From Burkholderiaceae bacterium (GTDB lineage: Bacteria; Pseudomonadota; Gammaproteobacteria; Burkholderiales; Burkholderiaceae): DNA of 23,363 nucleotides. The stretch is from assembly GCA_947373615.1 (NCBI GenBank), contig CANBYN010000006.1:1-23363 (forward strand). The letters are read 5' to 3'. The translations under genes were made by a program, and so were the position numbers. Shown here one piece after another: positions 8,087 through 16,770 of this stretch (position 1 is the first letter of the stretch; every line of letters starts with the position of its first letter). Under the pieces are notes generated by a model. That model was not told where the DNA came from. It saw nothing but the letters and a program-made list of their open reading frames with translations, and ran no database searches.

Positions 8087-9341
8087 ATCGCAGTGCCTCC
8101 GCAGGTTGTACTTTGGCGGCACGACGACTTGGATATAGTGTGGCTAAGACCGAGAGTCCAAAGGCCATTAATCCTACAGTGACTACATCATTTAATCTGA
8201 CATCCGAAGGTAACTCACTAATGAAATAGACATCGCGCGGTAAGAATTGCACTCTGAAGATCGCCTCAATAGCAGGAACGATTACATCGATGTTAAGTGC
8301 AATAAGTAGTCCAAGCCCAACCCCGGCCAAAGATCCCAGAATGCCAATTGCCAATCCCTGCACTAAAAAGATTCTTTGAATCAATCCTGGGCTCGCACCC
8401 ATCGTTCTGAGAATGGCAATATCAGCTTGCTTCTCATTTACCGTCATCACTAATGTAGAAACCAAATTAAATGCGGCTACTGCAATAATTAAAGTCAGAA
8501 TGATGAACATCATTTTCTTTTCGGTTTGAACCGCAGCAAACCAATTACGATTTGAGCGCGACCAGTCTGTCACCCATAATGCCTGCGGAACAATAGCCGC
8601 GAGCTCATTGGCTACTGCTGGCGCACGCTGCATATCATCCACTTTCACTCGCAATCCGGATGGATCATGTAGGCGCAATAAGGCGGCGGCATCTTTCCAA
8701 TGCAAAATAGCCAAAGAGCTGTCGTATTCATAATGGCCACTATCCACAATGCCAACTACCTGAAGAGTGCGCATCCGGGGCATTGCTCCTGCGGGAGTTA
8801 AATCACTCTCAGGGACAATTAAATTAATTGGATCACCCACATGCGCTCCAACCATTGCTGCTAATTGCGCGCCAAGCGCTACTCCAAAACTCCCTGGCTT
8901 AAGATCATCGATGCTGCCAGCAATAAATTGTTTTGGTAAACCAGAAACTTTTCCTTCTTCACTAGGAGAAATGCCCCTGATGGCAACGCCGCGCATGACA
9001 TTCTCACGAGTCAACAATCCTTGAGAGCTGACCATTGGCGCTACACCAACTACGTGAGGTTGTGCGGCAACCTTAAGAGCTAAAGGCTCCCAATTCGCCA
9101 ATCCCTCAGGCGCAGTAATTTCGATATGAGAAAGAACGGACAACATGCGATCGCGAACTTCTTTTTGGAACCCATTCATGACGGAAAGAACCACGATAAG
9201 AGAGGCAACTCCTAAGGCAATGCCAGCCGTCGAGATCCCAGAAATGAAGGATAGGAAGCCGTCACGCTTGCCAACTGTCTTGCGACGCTTGGATCGGGTG
9301 TAGCGCAGGCCAATTTCTAGCTCAATAGGAAGTCTTAACAT
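8079..9341 (-). CDS. lolC: Lipoprotein-releasing system permease LolC/LolE
   Basis: This 420-residue inner-membrane permease has the LolC/E layout. A first membrane helix lies at about 34-56 (ISTAGIALGVASLIVVLSVM), then a large periplasmic MacB-like domain to about residue 270, then three more helices (about 278-300, 320-345 and 385-405). It starts with the family N-terminus PIELEIGLRYTRSKRR. The FtsX/MacB permease signature is visible in the part reading MTVNEKQADIAILRTMGAS. I chose the ATG at 9341; a GTG two codons upstream (9347) is the alternative. Only one permease gene accompanies lolD, whereas enterobacteria have lolC and lolE, so it probably forms a homodimeric or LolF-like complex. 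A promoter candidate lies in the 46-bp divergent gap. Confidence 0.93.
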   Translation of the reverse strand: MLRLPIELEIGLRYTRSKRRKTVGKRDGFLSFISGISTAGIALGVASLIVVLSVMNGFQKEVRDRMLSVLSHIEITAPEGLANWEPLALKVAAQPHVVGVAPMVSSQGLLTRENVMRGVAIRGISPSEEGKVSGLPKQFIAGSIDDLKPGSFGVALGAQLAAMVGAHVGDPINLIVPESDLTPAGAMPRMRTLQVVGIVDSGHYEYDSSLAILHWKDAAALLRLHDPSGLRVKVDDMQRAPAVANELAAIVPQALWVTDWSRSNRNWFAAVQTEKKMMFIILTLIIAVAAFNLVSTLVMTVNEKQADIAILRTMGASPGLIQRIFLVQGLAIGILGSLAGVGLGLLIALNIDVIVPAIEAIFRVQFLPRDVYFISELPSDVRLNDVVTVGLMAFGLSVLATLYPSRRAAKVQPAEALRYE

Positions 9342-9357
9342 AGCCACAGTTTAGACA

Positions 9358-9387
9358 ATTACAAGGGCAAACCGATGGAATACTCAA
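9358..9387 (-). promoter_or_regulatory. Candidate promoter of lolC-lolD-tatD
   Basis: On the minus strand TTGAGT (9382-9387, 4/6 of -35) and TGTAAT (9358-9363, 5/6 of -10) are 18 bp apart. They fill nearly all of the 46-bp gap to the divergent RpfE-type gene. The predicted leader is only about 10 nt. The match is moderate. Confidence 0.35.
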
Positions 9388-10368
9388 ATGCCACCTAAAA
9401 TCAAGGGAATGTCTGCTCATTCCACCTCCCACCAAAGCACACTGCGTCGCTTTACCCTATTGCTGTCAGGAGAAGATTCTCTAGACGACCAGGAAGGCAA
9501 TTCTGACCCTATTAAGGGATTGCCACATGAACGCTATCTATTAGGCAATCAGGCTCCTTTGGCCCCTGTATTGCTTTTAGGACTATCTTCAATTGACGTT
9601 GATCCAACTCAAGTGATTGCCGCCCTTCAGCCAGTGCATCTTCATGCTACGCGAGATCACTTAATTTTGATGGGGCAAAACCAGGTTGATCTAACCGAAG
9701 CAGAATCGAGTGAGCTCTTCAAAGCAGCTCAACCTTTTATCGAAGAAGATTTTCAAAATCCGCTTCTTTTTCAAGGGGTTCACTATTGGTTCATTCCTGC
9801 TGGTCCATTTGTTAGCCTGGCTAGTTACAGCATAGATCAAGCGCATGGGCGCAATATTGATTGGTGGATGCCACGCGATACCAATGAAGATGGGATAGCT
9901 AAACGGTGGCGCAAGCTCCAAAATGAGATTCAGATGCTTTGGCATATTGATCCGGCGAATGAAGAACGCGAACAACACGGGTTACCAGCCATTAACTCCA
10001 TTTGGATTAGCGGTATTGGCAAGCTAAATGATGTAATAGCTCCACCACCTGTAGAGCAGGCAAAATACCTCTATGGAGCACACCCGTTGCTTGCCGGTCT
10101 TGCAAAGCTTCTCAATAGCGCTCATCAAATTAATTTTGATAATGAAAAACTGCCAGGCTCTTTTGCATGGCTAGACCATCCTGGGCAGATTTGGCCACAA
10201 TTAAGCAAAGCGCTTGCTGAAGCAAAATTGGACGAAGTATTGATCATTGACTTTCCAAATGGGAAAGCTCGCGAACGCATCTTCACCGCAAAAGATCTTC
10301 ACAAAAAATCTTGGGCTTTCTGGAAAAAATCAGCACCCTTAACCTGGAAAGAAATCACTCAGTTATGA
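9388..10368 (+). CDS. RpfE-type protein (annotated elsewhere as regulatory or phosphoglycerate-mutase-like)
   Basis: This 326-residue cytosolic protein has no signal peptide or membrane helix. From memory it resembles the 'regulatory protein, RpfE type' found beside recJ in Burkholderiales and in the rpf region of Xanthomonas. The visible landmarks are LHATRDHLILMGQNQVDLT, a central HYWFIPAGPF, GRNIDWWMPRD, a WxxLQNEIQMLWH helix, and a conserved INSIWISGIGKL. Such proteins are sometimes named cofactor-independent phosphoglycerate mutase because of a distant alkaline-phosphatase-fold relationship; I see no metal-binding set that proves activity. Its stop overlaps the recJ ATG (ATGA), so the two are probably co-translated. 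The first ATG (9388) has GGA about 9 nt upstream; the ATG at 9409 has an AGGGA too close to work well. Confidence 0.7.
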   Translation: MPPKIKGMSAHSTSHQSTLRRFTLLLSGEDSLDDQEGNSDPIKGLPHERYLLGNQAPLAPVLLLGLSSIDVDPTQVIAALQPVHLHATRDHLILMGQNQVDLTEAESSELFKAAQPFIEEDFQNPLLFQGVHYWFIPAGPFVSLASYSIDQAHGRNIDWWMPRDTNEDGIAKRWRKLQNEIQMLWHIDPANEEREQHGLPAINSIWISGIGKLNDVIAPPPVEQAKYLYGAHPLLAGLAKLLNSAHQINFDNEKLPGSFAWLDHPGQIWPQLSKALAEAKLDEVLIIDFPNGKARERIFTAKDLHKKSWAFWKKSAPLTWKEITQL

Positions 10369-12125
10369 GCCTCTTTTCTCAGCGCCCTTTCTCAGAACGC
10401 ACTGCTACCTGGCTTCAGCAAAGTGGCATACATCCCCTGCTAGCTAGACTCTATGCTGCTCGGGGGCTGCAATCTCCAGAAGAACTCTCACTCGATTTAA
10501 AGCAACTACTTTCGCCTGCTGACCTAAAGAATTGCTTAAATACCGCAAGCTTGCTAGCCGACATTCTTGAAAAAAAAGAACCTATGCTTATAGTTGCTGA
10601 CTATGATTGCGATGGCGCCACTGCGTGTGCAGTTGGGGTACGAGGATTACGTTTGCTTGGCGGCCCAGAAACGCCGATTCAGTTTCTGGTACCCAATCGT
10701 TTTACGATGGGTTATGGATTAACCCCAGAAGTTGTAGAGCTTGCCGCTCAACAAAACCCGAAACCAAAATATCTCATCACCGTAGATAATGGCATTGCTA
10801 GTGAAGCGGGCGTGGATCGAGCACGAGAACTCGAAATGGAGGTGATCATTACCGATCACCACTTACCTGGCGATCGCCTTCCGAATGCCACAGCGATTGT
10901 GAATCCCAACCAAGCAGGTTGCATATTTCCGAGCAAGGCGCTCGCTGGTGTGGGAGTCATGTTTTATATATTGGTTGCGTTACGTGCAGAGTTACGTAAG
11001 CGAGGTAAATTTACTAATGCTACTCAACCAAAGATAGAGAATTTATTAGATTTGGTTGCATTAGGTACCGTTGCGGATGTTGCGCAGCTAGATCGCAATA
11101 ATCGCATCCTAGTTTCGAATGGTTTGAAACGGATTCGTACTGGAATCTCACAACCAGGCATACAAGCGCTGTTTCAGGCCGCAAAGCGTGATCCTCGTAA
11201 AGCCAATCCTTTTGACCTTGGATTTGCCATTGGTCCGCGTCTTAATGCCGCTGGACGCTTGGCGGATATGACTCTGGGCATTCGTTTGCTCATAACTGAC
11301 AATCTGGATGAGGCCCTTAATCTGGCTCATGAACTCGATCGCATTAATCGTGAGAGACGAGTGATTGAAACCGGCATGCAAGAAACCGCTCTCTCCTATT
11401 TGGCCGAAGATCAACTTGCGGGAACAATGGCGCAAAGATCCAGCATTTGTCTATGGAACCCCGAATGGCATCAAGGAGTCGTCGGCATTGTGGCTTCACG
11501 CCTGAAAGAGCGCTTTAACCGTCCAGCCATTGTGTTTGCCCCCGCTAATGGCCCTACTGGCGAAGAATTACGTGGCTCTGGCCGCTCGCTAACGGGCTTT
11601 CACTTGAGAGATGCTCTGGACCTAGTTTCGAAACGAGAGCCTGGATTGATTTTGAAGTTTGGTGGTCATGCCATGGCGGCAGGGTTAACGATTCGCAAAA
11701 GTGATTTTGAAAAATTTGACGCCTGTTTCCAGCAAGTGGCCAACGAGCTATTAACCGATGAGTTACTAGAACGTAGGTATGCCCATGATGGCGTTTTAAA
11801 GTTCTCAGAATTTACCCCCGAAATTGGCGATTTACTTGCTGAAGAAATTTGGGGGCAAGGCTTTCCTCAGCCCGTCTTTTACGGAGAATTTGAAATTACC
11901 CAACAAAGCCTTATGAAGGAGAAACACCTCAGACTGATGCTGCGCCCGATAGGGGAACCCGAACTCAAACCCACCAATAAACCCTTGATAGGAGTTTGGT
12001 TTAACCGCACCCAAAGCTTGCCAGCCCAAGCCAAATTAGCCTACCGCCTTGTCACCGACCGGTATCAAGGTCAAGCCCGTGTGCAACTCATGATTGAAGC
12101 TCACGACGAGAGTCCGGGCACCTGA
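10365..12125 (+). CDS. recJ: Single-stranded-DNA-specific exonuclease RecJ
   Basis: RecJ degrades single-stranded DNA 5'-to-3' in recombination and mismatch repair. The 586-residue protein has the DHH-family motifs: VADYDCDG (77-84), TVDNG (Asp141), ITDHHLPG (Asp164-His165-His166) and VALGTVAD (231-238). The DHHA1 part with GPRLNAAGR and GGHAMAAGL follows, then the C-terminal OB-like domain. The open frame extends further upstream, but the ATG at 10365 is chosen because it overlaps the RpfE-type stop codon and gives the usual N-terminus (about 565-585 residues in the family). All catalytic residues I can check are present. Confidence 0.96.
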   Translation: MSLFSQRPFSERTATWLQQSGIHPLLARLYAARGLQSPEELSLDLKQLLSPADLKNCLNTASLLADILEKKEPMLIVADYDCDGATACAVGVRGLRLLGGPETPIQFLVPNRFTMGYGLTPEVVELAAQQNPKPKYLITVDNGIASEAGVDRARELEMEVIITDHHLPGDRLPNATAIVNPNQAGCIFPSKALAGVGVMFYILVALRAELRKRGKFTNATQPKIENLLDLVALGTVADVAQLDRNNRILVSNGLKRIRTGISQPGIQALFQAAKRDPRKANPFDLGFAIGPRLNAAGRLADMTLGIRLLITDNLDEALNLAHELDRINRERRVIETGMQETALSYLAEDQLAGTMAQRSSICLWNPEWHQGVVGIVASRLKERFNRPAIVFAPANGPTGEELRGSGRSLTGFHLRDALDLVSKREPGLILKFGGHAMAAGLTIRKSDFEKFDACFQQVANELLTDELLERRYAHDGVLKFSEFTPEIGDLLAEEIWGQGFPQPVFYGEFEITQQSLMKEKHLRLMLRPIGEPELKPTNKPLIGVWFNRTQSLPAQAKLAYRLVTDRYQGQARVQLMIEAHDESPGT

Positions 12126-12147
12126 GGGTCTGAGGCAATAACCCCCT

Positions 12148-12153
12148 TATAAT
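12148..12153 (+). promoter_or_regulatory. Perfect TATAAT -10 element directly in front of prfB
   Basis: A consensus TATAAT sits 6 nt before the prfB ATG, between recJ and prfB. Transcription from it would start at about the A of the ATG, giving a leaderless mRNA. No good -35 is present at 16-18 bp. It also lies in a short inverted repeat (CCCCT...AGGGG). It may be fortuitous. Confidence 0.35.
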
Positions 12154-12159
12154 TAGGGG

Positions 12160-13264
12160 ATGGAAGCTGAACAACTTAATACTATTTCAAATACCTTGTC
12201 CGACCTGCTCACGCGTGAGCAAGCTCTTCGGGGGTATCTTTGACTTCGAAGTAAAGTCACGTCGCCTTACTGAAGTTAACTCAATCCTTGAAGATCCCAC
12301 TATTTGGGATGATCAAAAGAAAGCTCAAGCTCTGGGCAAAGAGAAGAAATTACTCGATGGCGTTGTCTCCACTCTTACGGATTTAAACACCAATATCACT
12401 GGCGCCCTTGAGCTATTTGACATGGCCAAGGAAGAAAGTGATTTTGAAACGATCTCTGCCATTGAGCAAGATGTTGAAAACTACAGCAAGATCGTTGGAG
12501 ATTTAGAGTTTCGCCGCATGTTCCACAATGAGATGGATTCATGCAATTGCTTTATCGACATTCAAGCCGGCGCTGGTGGAACTGAGGCCTGTGACTGGGC
12601 GAGTATGCTCTACCGCCAATATCTCAAGTACTGCGAACGCAAAGGTTATAAAACCGAAATTCTTGAGGAATCTGATGGCGACGTTGCCGGCATTAAAAGT
12701 GCAACGATCAAAGTAGATGGTGAATATGCTTATGGCCACCTTCGCTCTGAAACTGGAGTGCATCGCTTAGTGCGTAAGTCACCTTTCGATTCTTCAAATG
12801 GTCGACACACTTCCTTTGCATCAATTTATGTTTATCCAGAGATTGATGATTCCATCGAGATTGATGTTAATCCCGCCGATATTCGCACCGATACCTATCG
12901 CGCCTCTGGTGCTGGTGGTCAGCATATTAATAAAACGGATTCAGCTGTCCGCCTAACCCATATTCCCACAGGCATTGTGGTGCAGTGTCAGAATGACCGC
13001 AGCCAGCACCGCAACCGTGCCGAAGCGATGAGCATGCTCAAATCACGCCTTTATGAGCATGAAATGCAAAAGCGTCGCGCTGAGCAAGATAAATTAGAAG
13101 CCAGCAAGACTGATGTAGGTTGGGGCCATCAAATCCGCTCTTATGTGCTGGATCAAAGCCGCATTAAAGATTTACGCACCAACGTCGAGATCTCAAATAC
13201 CCAGAAAGTATTAGATGGTGATCTAGATGCCTTTATTGAAGCCAGCTTGAAGCAAGGCGTCTAA
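12160..13264 (+). CDS. prfB: Peptide chain release factor 2 (programmed +1 frameshift)
   Basis: RF2 releases the finished peptide at UGA and UAA codons. Translation starts at ATG 12160 (MEAEQLNTISN) and runs 27 codons to an in-frame TGA at 12241-12243. A +1 shift on CTT-TGA-C continues at GAC 12242 to the stop at 13262-13264, giving 367 residues. E. coli RF2 has 365. The codon-recognition tripeptide SPF is at 207-209 and the catalytic GGQ at 252-254, each two residues later than in E. coli. The shift autoregulates RF2 because scarcity of RF2 at the UGA allows frameshifting. recJ ends 34 nt upstream and lysS begins 32 nt downstream. The purine-rich AGGGG lies directly against the ATG, which is too close for a usual ribosome binding site. 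Confidence 0.97.
12229..12244 (+). promoter_or_regulatory. prfB programmed +1 frameshift site
   Basis: The sequence CGG GGG TAT CTT TGA C contains an internal Shine-Dalgarno-like G-run (12230-12234), three bases (TAT), the slippery CTT (12238-12240) and the UGA-C stop context (12241-12244). It matches the E. coli site except for C instead of A at its first base. It encodes RGYL-D across the shift. Detection is direct. Confidence 0.97.
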
Positions 13265-13296
13265 CTCTCATCCCCTTATTACTGATACCACTAAAA

Positions 13297-14853
13297 ATGA
13301 ACGATAAAACAAATTTAGGCGTCACGCCATCTACAGCTACTGAAGTAGTTGATGAGAATCACATCATTGCAGAGCGCCGTGAAAAACTCGCCAAGCTACG
13401 TGAAAGTGGTGTCGCGTTCCCCAATGATTTTGTTCCGACACATTTAGCTGTAGATTTACATGCGCACTATGACAGTCTCACCAAAGAAGAACTAGCAGCG
13501 AAAAAGATTCACGTCAAAGTCGCCGGACGCATGGTGTTAAAGCGTGTGATGGGGAAAGCCAGCTTTGCCACAATTCAAGACCGTAGCGGACAAATTCAGT
13601 TCTACATCAATGATGAGATTAGTGGTGCAGATATCCATGGCGCTTTCAAACATTGGGATCTGGGAGACTTCATCTCCGCTGAAGGCAACTTATTCAAAAC
13701 CAATAAGGGCGAGTTGTCTGTTGAATGTAGTAATTTGCGCCTACTCAGCAAGTCCTTGCGTCCATTACCTGACAAGTTTCATGGCCTCTCTGATTTAGAG
13801 ACTAAGTATCGTCAACGCTATGTTGATTTGATTGTGAACCCAGAAAGTCGCAATACTTTTAAAGCGCGTAGCAACGCCATCGCATCTTTGCGTCGCCATA
13901 TGTTAGCTGCTGATTTTATGGAAGTGGAAACTCCTATGCTCCACCCTATTCCAGGAGGTGCTGCGGCCAAACCATTTATCACCCATCACAATGCTTTAGA
14001 TATGCAAATGTTCTTGCGTATTGCGCCAGAGCTTTACCTCAAACGTTTGGTGGTTGGTGGATTTGAACGCGTCTTTGAAATTAACCGCAACTTCCGTAAC
14101 GAAGGCGTGAGCCCACGCCACAACCCAGAATTCACCATGATGGAGTTCTATGCAGCCTATACGGATTATCGTTGGTTGATGGATTTCACAGAAGGCTTGA
14201 TTCGCGCAGCTGCTATTGATGCTCAAGGCACAGCCGTGCTCACCCATCAAGGTCGCGAACTCGATCTAAGTAAACCCTTCCAACGCCTGACCATTACTGA
14301 AGCCATTCTTAAATATTGCGGTCAATCTGGCAAGAACTATGAAGCTGGGAAACTGGAAGATATTGATTTCATCCGAGCTGAGTTGAAAAAAGGTGGCGAG
14401 AATCCAGACGCCCCCACCCTGAAGAATGCGGGTATTGGCGCCCTGCAATTAGCTTTATTTGAATTGGTTGCTGAAGAACATCTCTGGGAGCCAACTTATA
14501 TCATTGACTACCCAATTGAAGTAAGCCCACTTGCACGTGAATCTGATACGCGCCCAGGAATTACGGAGCGCTTTGAGTTATTTATTACGGGTCGTGAAAT
14601 TGCAAATGGCTTTTCAGAACTCAATGACGCTGAAGATCAAGCGAATCGCTTCCGCAAGCAAGTCGAACAAAAAGAAGCTGGTGATGAAGAGGCTATGTAC
14701 TTTGACCATGACTTTATTCGAGCCCTTGAATACGGCATGCCACCAACTGGCGGCTGCGGTATCGGCATTGATCGCTTGGTAATGCTTCTCACGGATGCAC
14801 CCAATATTCGTGATGTGATTTTGTTCCCGCACTTACGTCGCGAAGAAGAGTAA
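13297..14853 (+). CDS. lysS: Lysine--tRNA ligase, class II
   Basis: LysRS charges tRNA-Lys with lysine. The 518-residue protein has an N-terminal helical segment, an OB-fold anticodon-binding domain at about 70-150 (VKVAGRMVLKRVMGKASFATIQD), and the class II core. Motif 1 lies around 200-220 (FMEVETPML), motif 2 around 264-285 (RNFRNEGVSPRHNPEFTMME) and motif 3 at about 485-500 (GCGIGIDRLVMLL). Length is typical (about 500-515). It follows prfB by 32 nt on the same strand, the same prfB-lysS order as in E. coli and other Proteobacteria, so co-transcription is likely. No strong ribosome binding site precedes the ATG. Confidence 0.97.
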   Translation: MNDKTNLGVTPSTATEVVDENHIIAERREKLAKLRESGVAFPNDFVPTHLAVDLHAHYDSLTKEELAAKKIHVKVAGRMVLKRVMGKASFATIQDRSGQIQFYINDEISGADIHGAFKHWDLGDFISAEGNLFKTNKGELSVECSNLRLLSKSLRPLPDKFHGLSDLETKYRQRYVDLIVNPESRNTFKARSNAIASLRRHMLAADFMEVETPMLHPIPGGAAAKPFITHHNALDMQMFLRIAPELYLKRLVVGGFERVFEINRNFRNEGVSPRHNPEFTMMEFYAAYTDYRWLMDFTEGLIRAAAIDAQGTAVLTHQGRELDLSKPFQRLTITEAILKYCGQSGKNYEAGKLEDIDFIRAELKKGGENPDAPTLKNAGIGALQLALFELVAEEHLWEPTYIIDYPIEVSPLARESDTRPGITERFELFITGREIANGFSELNDAEDQANRFRKQVEQKEAGDEEAMYFDHDFIRALEYGMPPTGGCGIGIDRLVMLLTDAPNIRDVILFPHLRREEE

Positions 14854-14917
14854 AAATCAGAAGTGAGACAGTCAAGCATTCAAGATGATTTGGGTGCAGA
14901 GCTAATACCGAGAAAGA

Positions 14918-15475
14918 TTATCTTAGGCTATCGTTTTCAGACTGAGACTGGGACTGAAAGTAGTCATATAGTGAAATAACATTACCAGCATACGCATTGG
15001 CATGACGTTGGGCTTTTTTATTCGAGGTTTCTGTCTTGCCTCCTAAGTTATAAGCCACCACAGCAAGATAGTTATCGCTAAATTTATCGAGCTGTATTTT
15101 TAAATAAGTCGCCCCAGCCTCTAAATTGACCTCAGGTACCTTGAGTTGCTCATTGCTAAACCCCAATTTATGAGCAGTACTGGGCAAAATTTGCACCAAA
15201 CCCACGGGACCATGTGGTGAATGAGCCTTGGAGTTAAAATGGGATTCAATGGCTACAACTGCTTTTAGTAACAAGGGGTCTAGCCCCACTTTATTTGCAG
15301 CGGCATTAATATCTTCTGTCCAGCGCTGCGAGTCAGCCTGAATCCGAGCACAAGATTTATCAGGCAAATCATTGCGCAAGCATTGCTCTATGTAAGAAGC
15401 ATGAGCAATAACGCCATGGAGAAGAAGTAGAAAAAAGAAAGTTGAACTAATGCTTCTTTTGAAAAAATCTATCAC
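14918..15475 (-). CDS. Lytic transglycosylase, SLT domain
   Basis: This 185-residue secreted protein has a signal peptide ending near AHA (about residue 26) and a short region with two Cys residues. A soluble-lytic-transglycosylase domain follows: the catalytic Glu77 in AVVAIESHF, GPVGLVQILPSTA (89-101), a NLEAGATYLKIQLDKF helix (117-132) and VAYNLG (140-145). Such enzymes cleave peptidoglycan glycan strands with formation of 1,6-anhydro ends in the periplasm. The start is GTG at 15473-15475, with AGGA about 11 nt upstream; there is no suitable ATG before the signal peptide. It is convergent with lysS and lies 110 bp downstream of cysK, separated by the cysK terminator. The last 30 residues are Ser/Gln/Asn-rich and probably disordered. 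Confidence 0.88.
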   Translation of the reverse strand: MIDFFKRSISSTFFFLLLLHGVIAHASYIEQCLRNDLPDKSCARIQADSQRWTEDINAAANKVGLDPLLLKAVVAIESHFNSKAHSPHGPVGLVQILPSTAHKLGFSNEQLKVPEVNLEAGATYLKIQLDKFSDNYLAVVAYNLGGKTETSNKKAQRHANAYAGNVISLYDYFQSQSQSENDSLR

Positions 15476-15534
15476 GAGTGAAAGTATCCTTAGAATGCAT
15501 TAAGAGGATAGTAAAACAAGCCTCATTATCAGCG

Positions 15535-15560
15535 AAAAAAAGGCACCCAAAGGTGCCTTT
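15535..15560 (-). terminator. Rho-independent terminator of cysK
   Basis: Reading the minus strand, AAAGGCACC and GGTGCCTTT form a 9-bp perfect stem around a TTTG loop. The T-run continues to seven Ts in total. It starts 25 nt after the cysK stop codon. Confidence 0.88.
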
Positions 15561-15585
15561 ATATTACTCAATTAATAAAAAATCA

Positions 15586-16560
15586 CTACGCTGGTAAACC
15601 TTTTTCATCAAATACACCTTCAAATAGCGCAGAACTCAAATACCGCTCAGCGGTATCTGGCAGAATCACGACAATCGTCTTACCTTCATACTCAGGTCTC
15701 TTGGCTAAGCGTACTGCTACAGCAGCCGCAGCCCCACAAGAGATGCCGACCAAGATTCCTTCTTCTTTAGCAATGCGACGTGCAAACTCAATTGCCTCCT
15801 CGTTAGTGACTTGCTCAACCTTATCGACTACTGATAAATCCAAATTCTCCGGCACAAAGCCTGCGCCAATACCCTGAATCTTATGGGGTGCGGGCTTAAT
15901 TTCTTCACCATTTAGCTTTTGCGTAATCACTGGACTAGCCGTTGGCTCGACCGCAACGACTTCAATTGCTTTTTTCTTGGTGTTCTTGATATAACGACCA
16001 ACACCAGAAATGGTGCCGCCCGTGCCAACACCTGCAACAAATACATCAATCTTGCCTTCAGTGTCTTCCCAAATTTCTGGGCCAGTGGTCTTTTCATGAA
16101 TCGCTGGATTTGAGGGATTGCTAAATTGTTGCAGCAATACATATTTATCTGGATCAGACTCAACAATTTCTTTAGCTTTGGCGATGGCACCATTCATCCC
16201 CTTAGGACCTTCTGTCAATACAATCTTCGCACCCAAAGCGGTTAAAAGTTTGCGTCGCTCAAGACTCATCGTTTCTGGCATCGTGAGCGTAAGTGGAATG
16301 CCTCGAGCTGCCGCTACGAATGCTAGAGCAATGCCGGTATTGCCGCTAGTGGGTTCTACAAGTTCTTTGCCAGAGCCTAAAAGTCCTTTTTCTTGAGCAT
16401 CGTTAATCATGGCTACGCCAATTCGACACTTCACAGAATAGGCTGGATTGCGGCCTTCTATCTTAGCCAAAACGGTTGCCTTAGCACCATCGGTAACTCG
16501 GTTAAGTCGAACCAAAGGGGTGCGACCAATCGTTTGGGAGTTATCAGTAAAGTAAGTCAT
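15586..16560 (-). CDS. cysK: Cysteine synthase A (O-acetylserine sulfhydrylase)
   Basis: CysK makes cysteine from O-acetylserine and sulfide with pyridoxal phosphate. The 324-residue protein carries the PLP-lysine motif SVKCRIG (Lys44), the substrate loop TSGNTG (71-76), the phosphate-binding GVGTGGT (177-183) and GISCGAA (272-278) near the PLP ring nitrogen. The whole sequence runs parallel to E. coli CysK, for example LVEPTSGNTGIALA, TTGPEIWEDT and HKIQGIGAGF, so it is CysK and not CysM. The ATG at 16558-16560 has AGGA 6 nt upstream. It is monocistronic, with its own extended -10 promoter and terminator. It fits with the sulfate-binding protein gene at the right end and the C-S lyase at 18.4 kb. 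Confidence 0.96.
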   Translation of the reverse strand: MTYFTDNSQTIGRTPLVRLNRVTDGAKATVLAKIEGRNPAYSVKCRIGVAMINDAQEKGLLGSGKELVEPTSGNTGIALAFVAAARGIPLTLTMPETMSLERRKLLTALGAKIVLTEGPKGMNGAIAKAKEIVESDPDKYVLLQQFSNPSNPAIHEKTTGPEIWEDTEGKIDVFVAGVGTGGTISGVGRYIKNTKKKAIEVVAVEPTASPVITQKLNGEEIKPAPHKIQGIGAGFVPENLDLSVVDKVEQVTNEEAIEFARRIAKEEGILVGISCGAAAAVAVRLAKRPEYEGKTIVVILPDTAERYLSSALFEGVFDEKGLPA

Positions 16561-16598
16561 AGCATTTCCTGCAAAGAAGTATGGAGTAGAAGGGTATA

Positions 16599-16607
16599 TT
16601 TATAGCA
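16599..16607 (-). promoter_or_regulatory. Extended -10 promoter of cysK
   Basis: On the minus strand TGCTATAAA combines the extended TGn motif with a 5/6 -10 box (TATAAA at 16599-16604). A transcript would start near 16592 and have a leader of about 30 nt. No convincing -35 is seen, as is usual for extended -10 promoters. Confidence 0.5.
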
Positions 16608-16753
16608 AACATCTTAGGGGCTGGCGTAAATTTTGTAAAACAAGCTCTATTGCTAAGCTAAGCATAAAAATTGCTGATCTAGCGTTTACCTCCTCTTGCA
16701 CCATATTCCTATCCGGGGAATGCTTATGCAATTTTCTTAATTTCACACTGAGA

Positions 16754-16770
16754 TATCTTGGATTAAGATA
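16754..16770. repeat. Inverted repeat between cysK and the EAL gene
   Basis: TATCTT and AAGATA flank a 5-nt centre (GGATT) as a perfect inverted repeat. It lies about 145-160 bp upstream of the EAL gene and could be a regulator site for it. Chance occurrence is possible. Confidence 0.25.

Noticed and set aside
8087..8122. Upstream start for lolD (12 more codons)
   Set aside because: It would overlap lolC by 44 nt and add residues not typical of LolD; the ATG at 8086 has a good ribosome binding site.
9691..9978. 95-codon minus-strand ORF inside the RpfE-type gene
   Set aside because: It is an antisense shadow; no domain or start context, while the plus frame is coupled to recJ.
12160..12243. 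prfB as a pseudogene because of an early in-frame TGA
   Set aside because: The stop is the programmed +1 frameshift signal, with all known elements.
14889..14936. AAGAT...ATCTT imperfect inverted repeat between lysS and the lytic transglycosylase
   Set aside because: It needs two G-U pairs and a loop of about 20 nt and has no T-run on either strand, so it is not a credible terminator.
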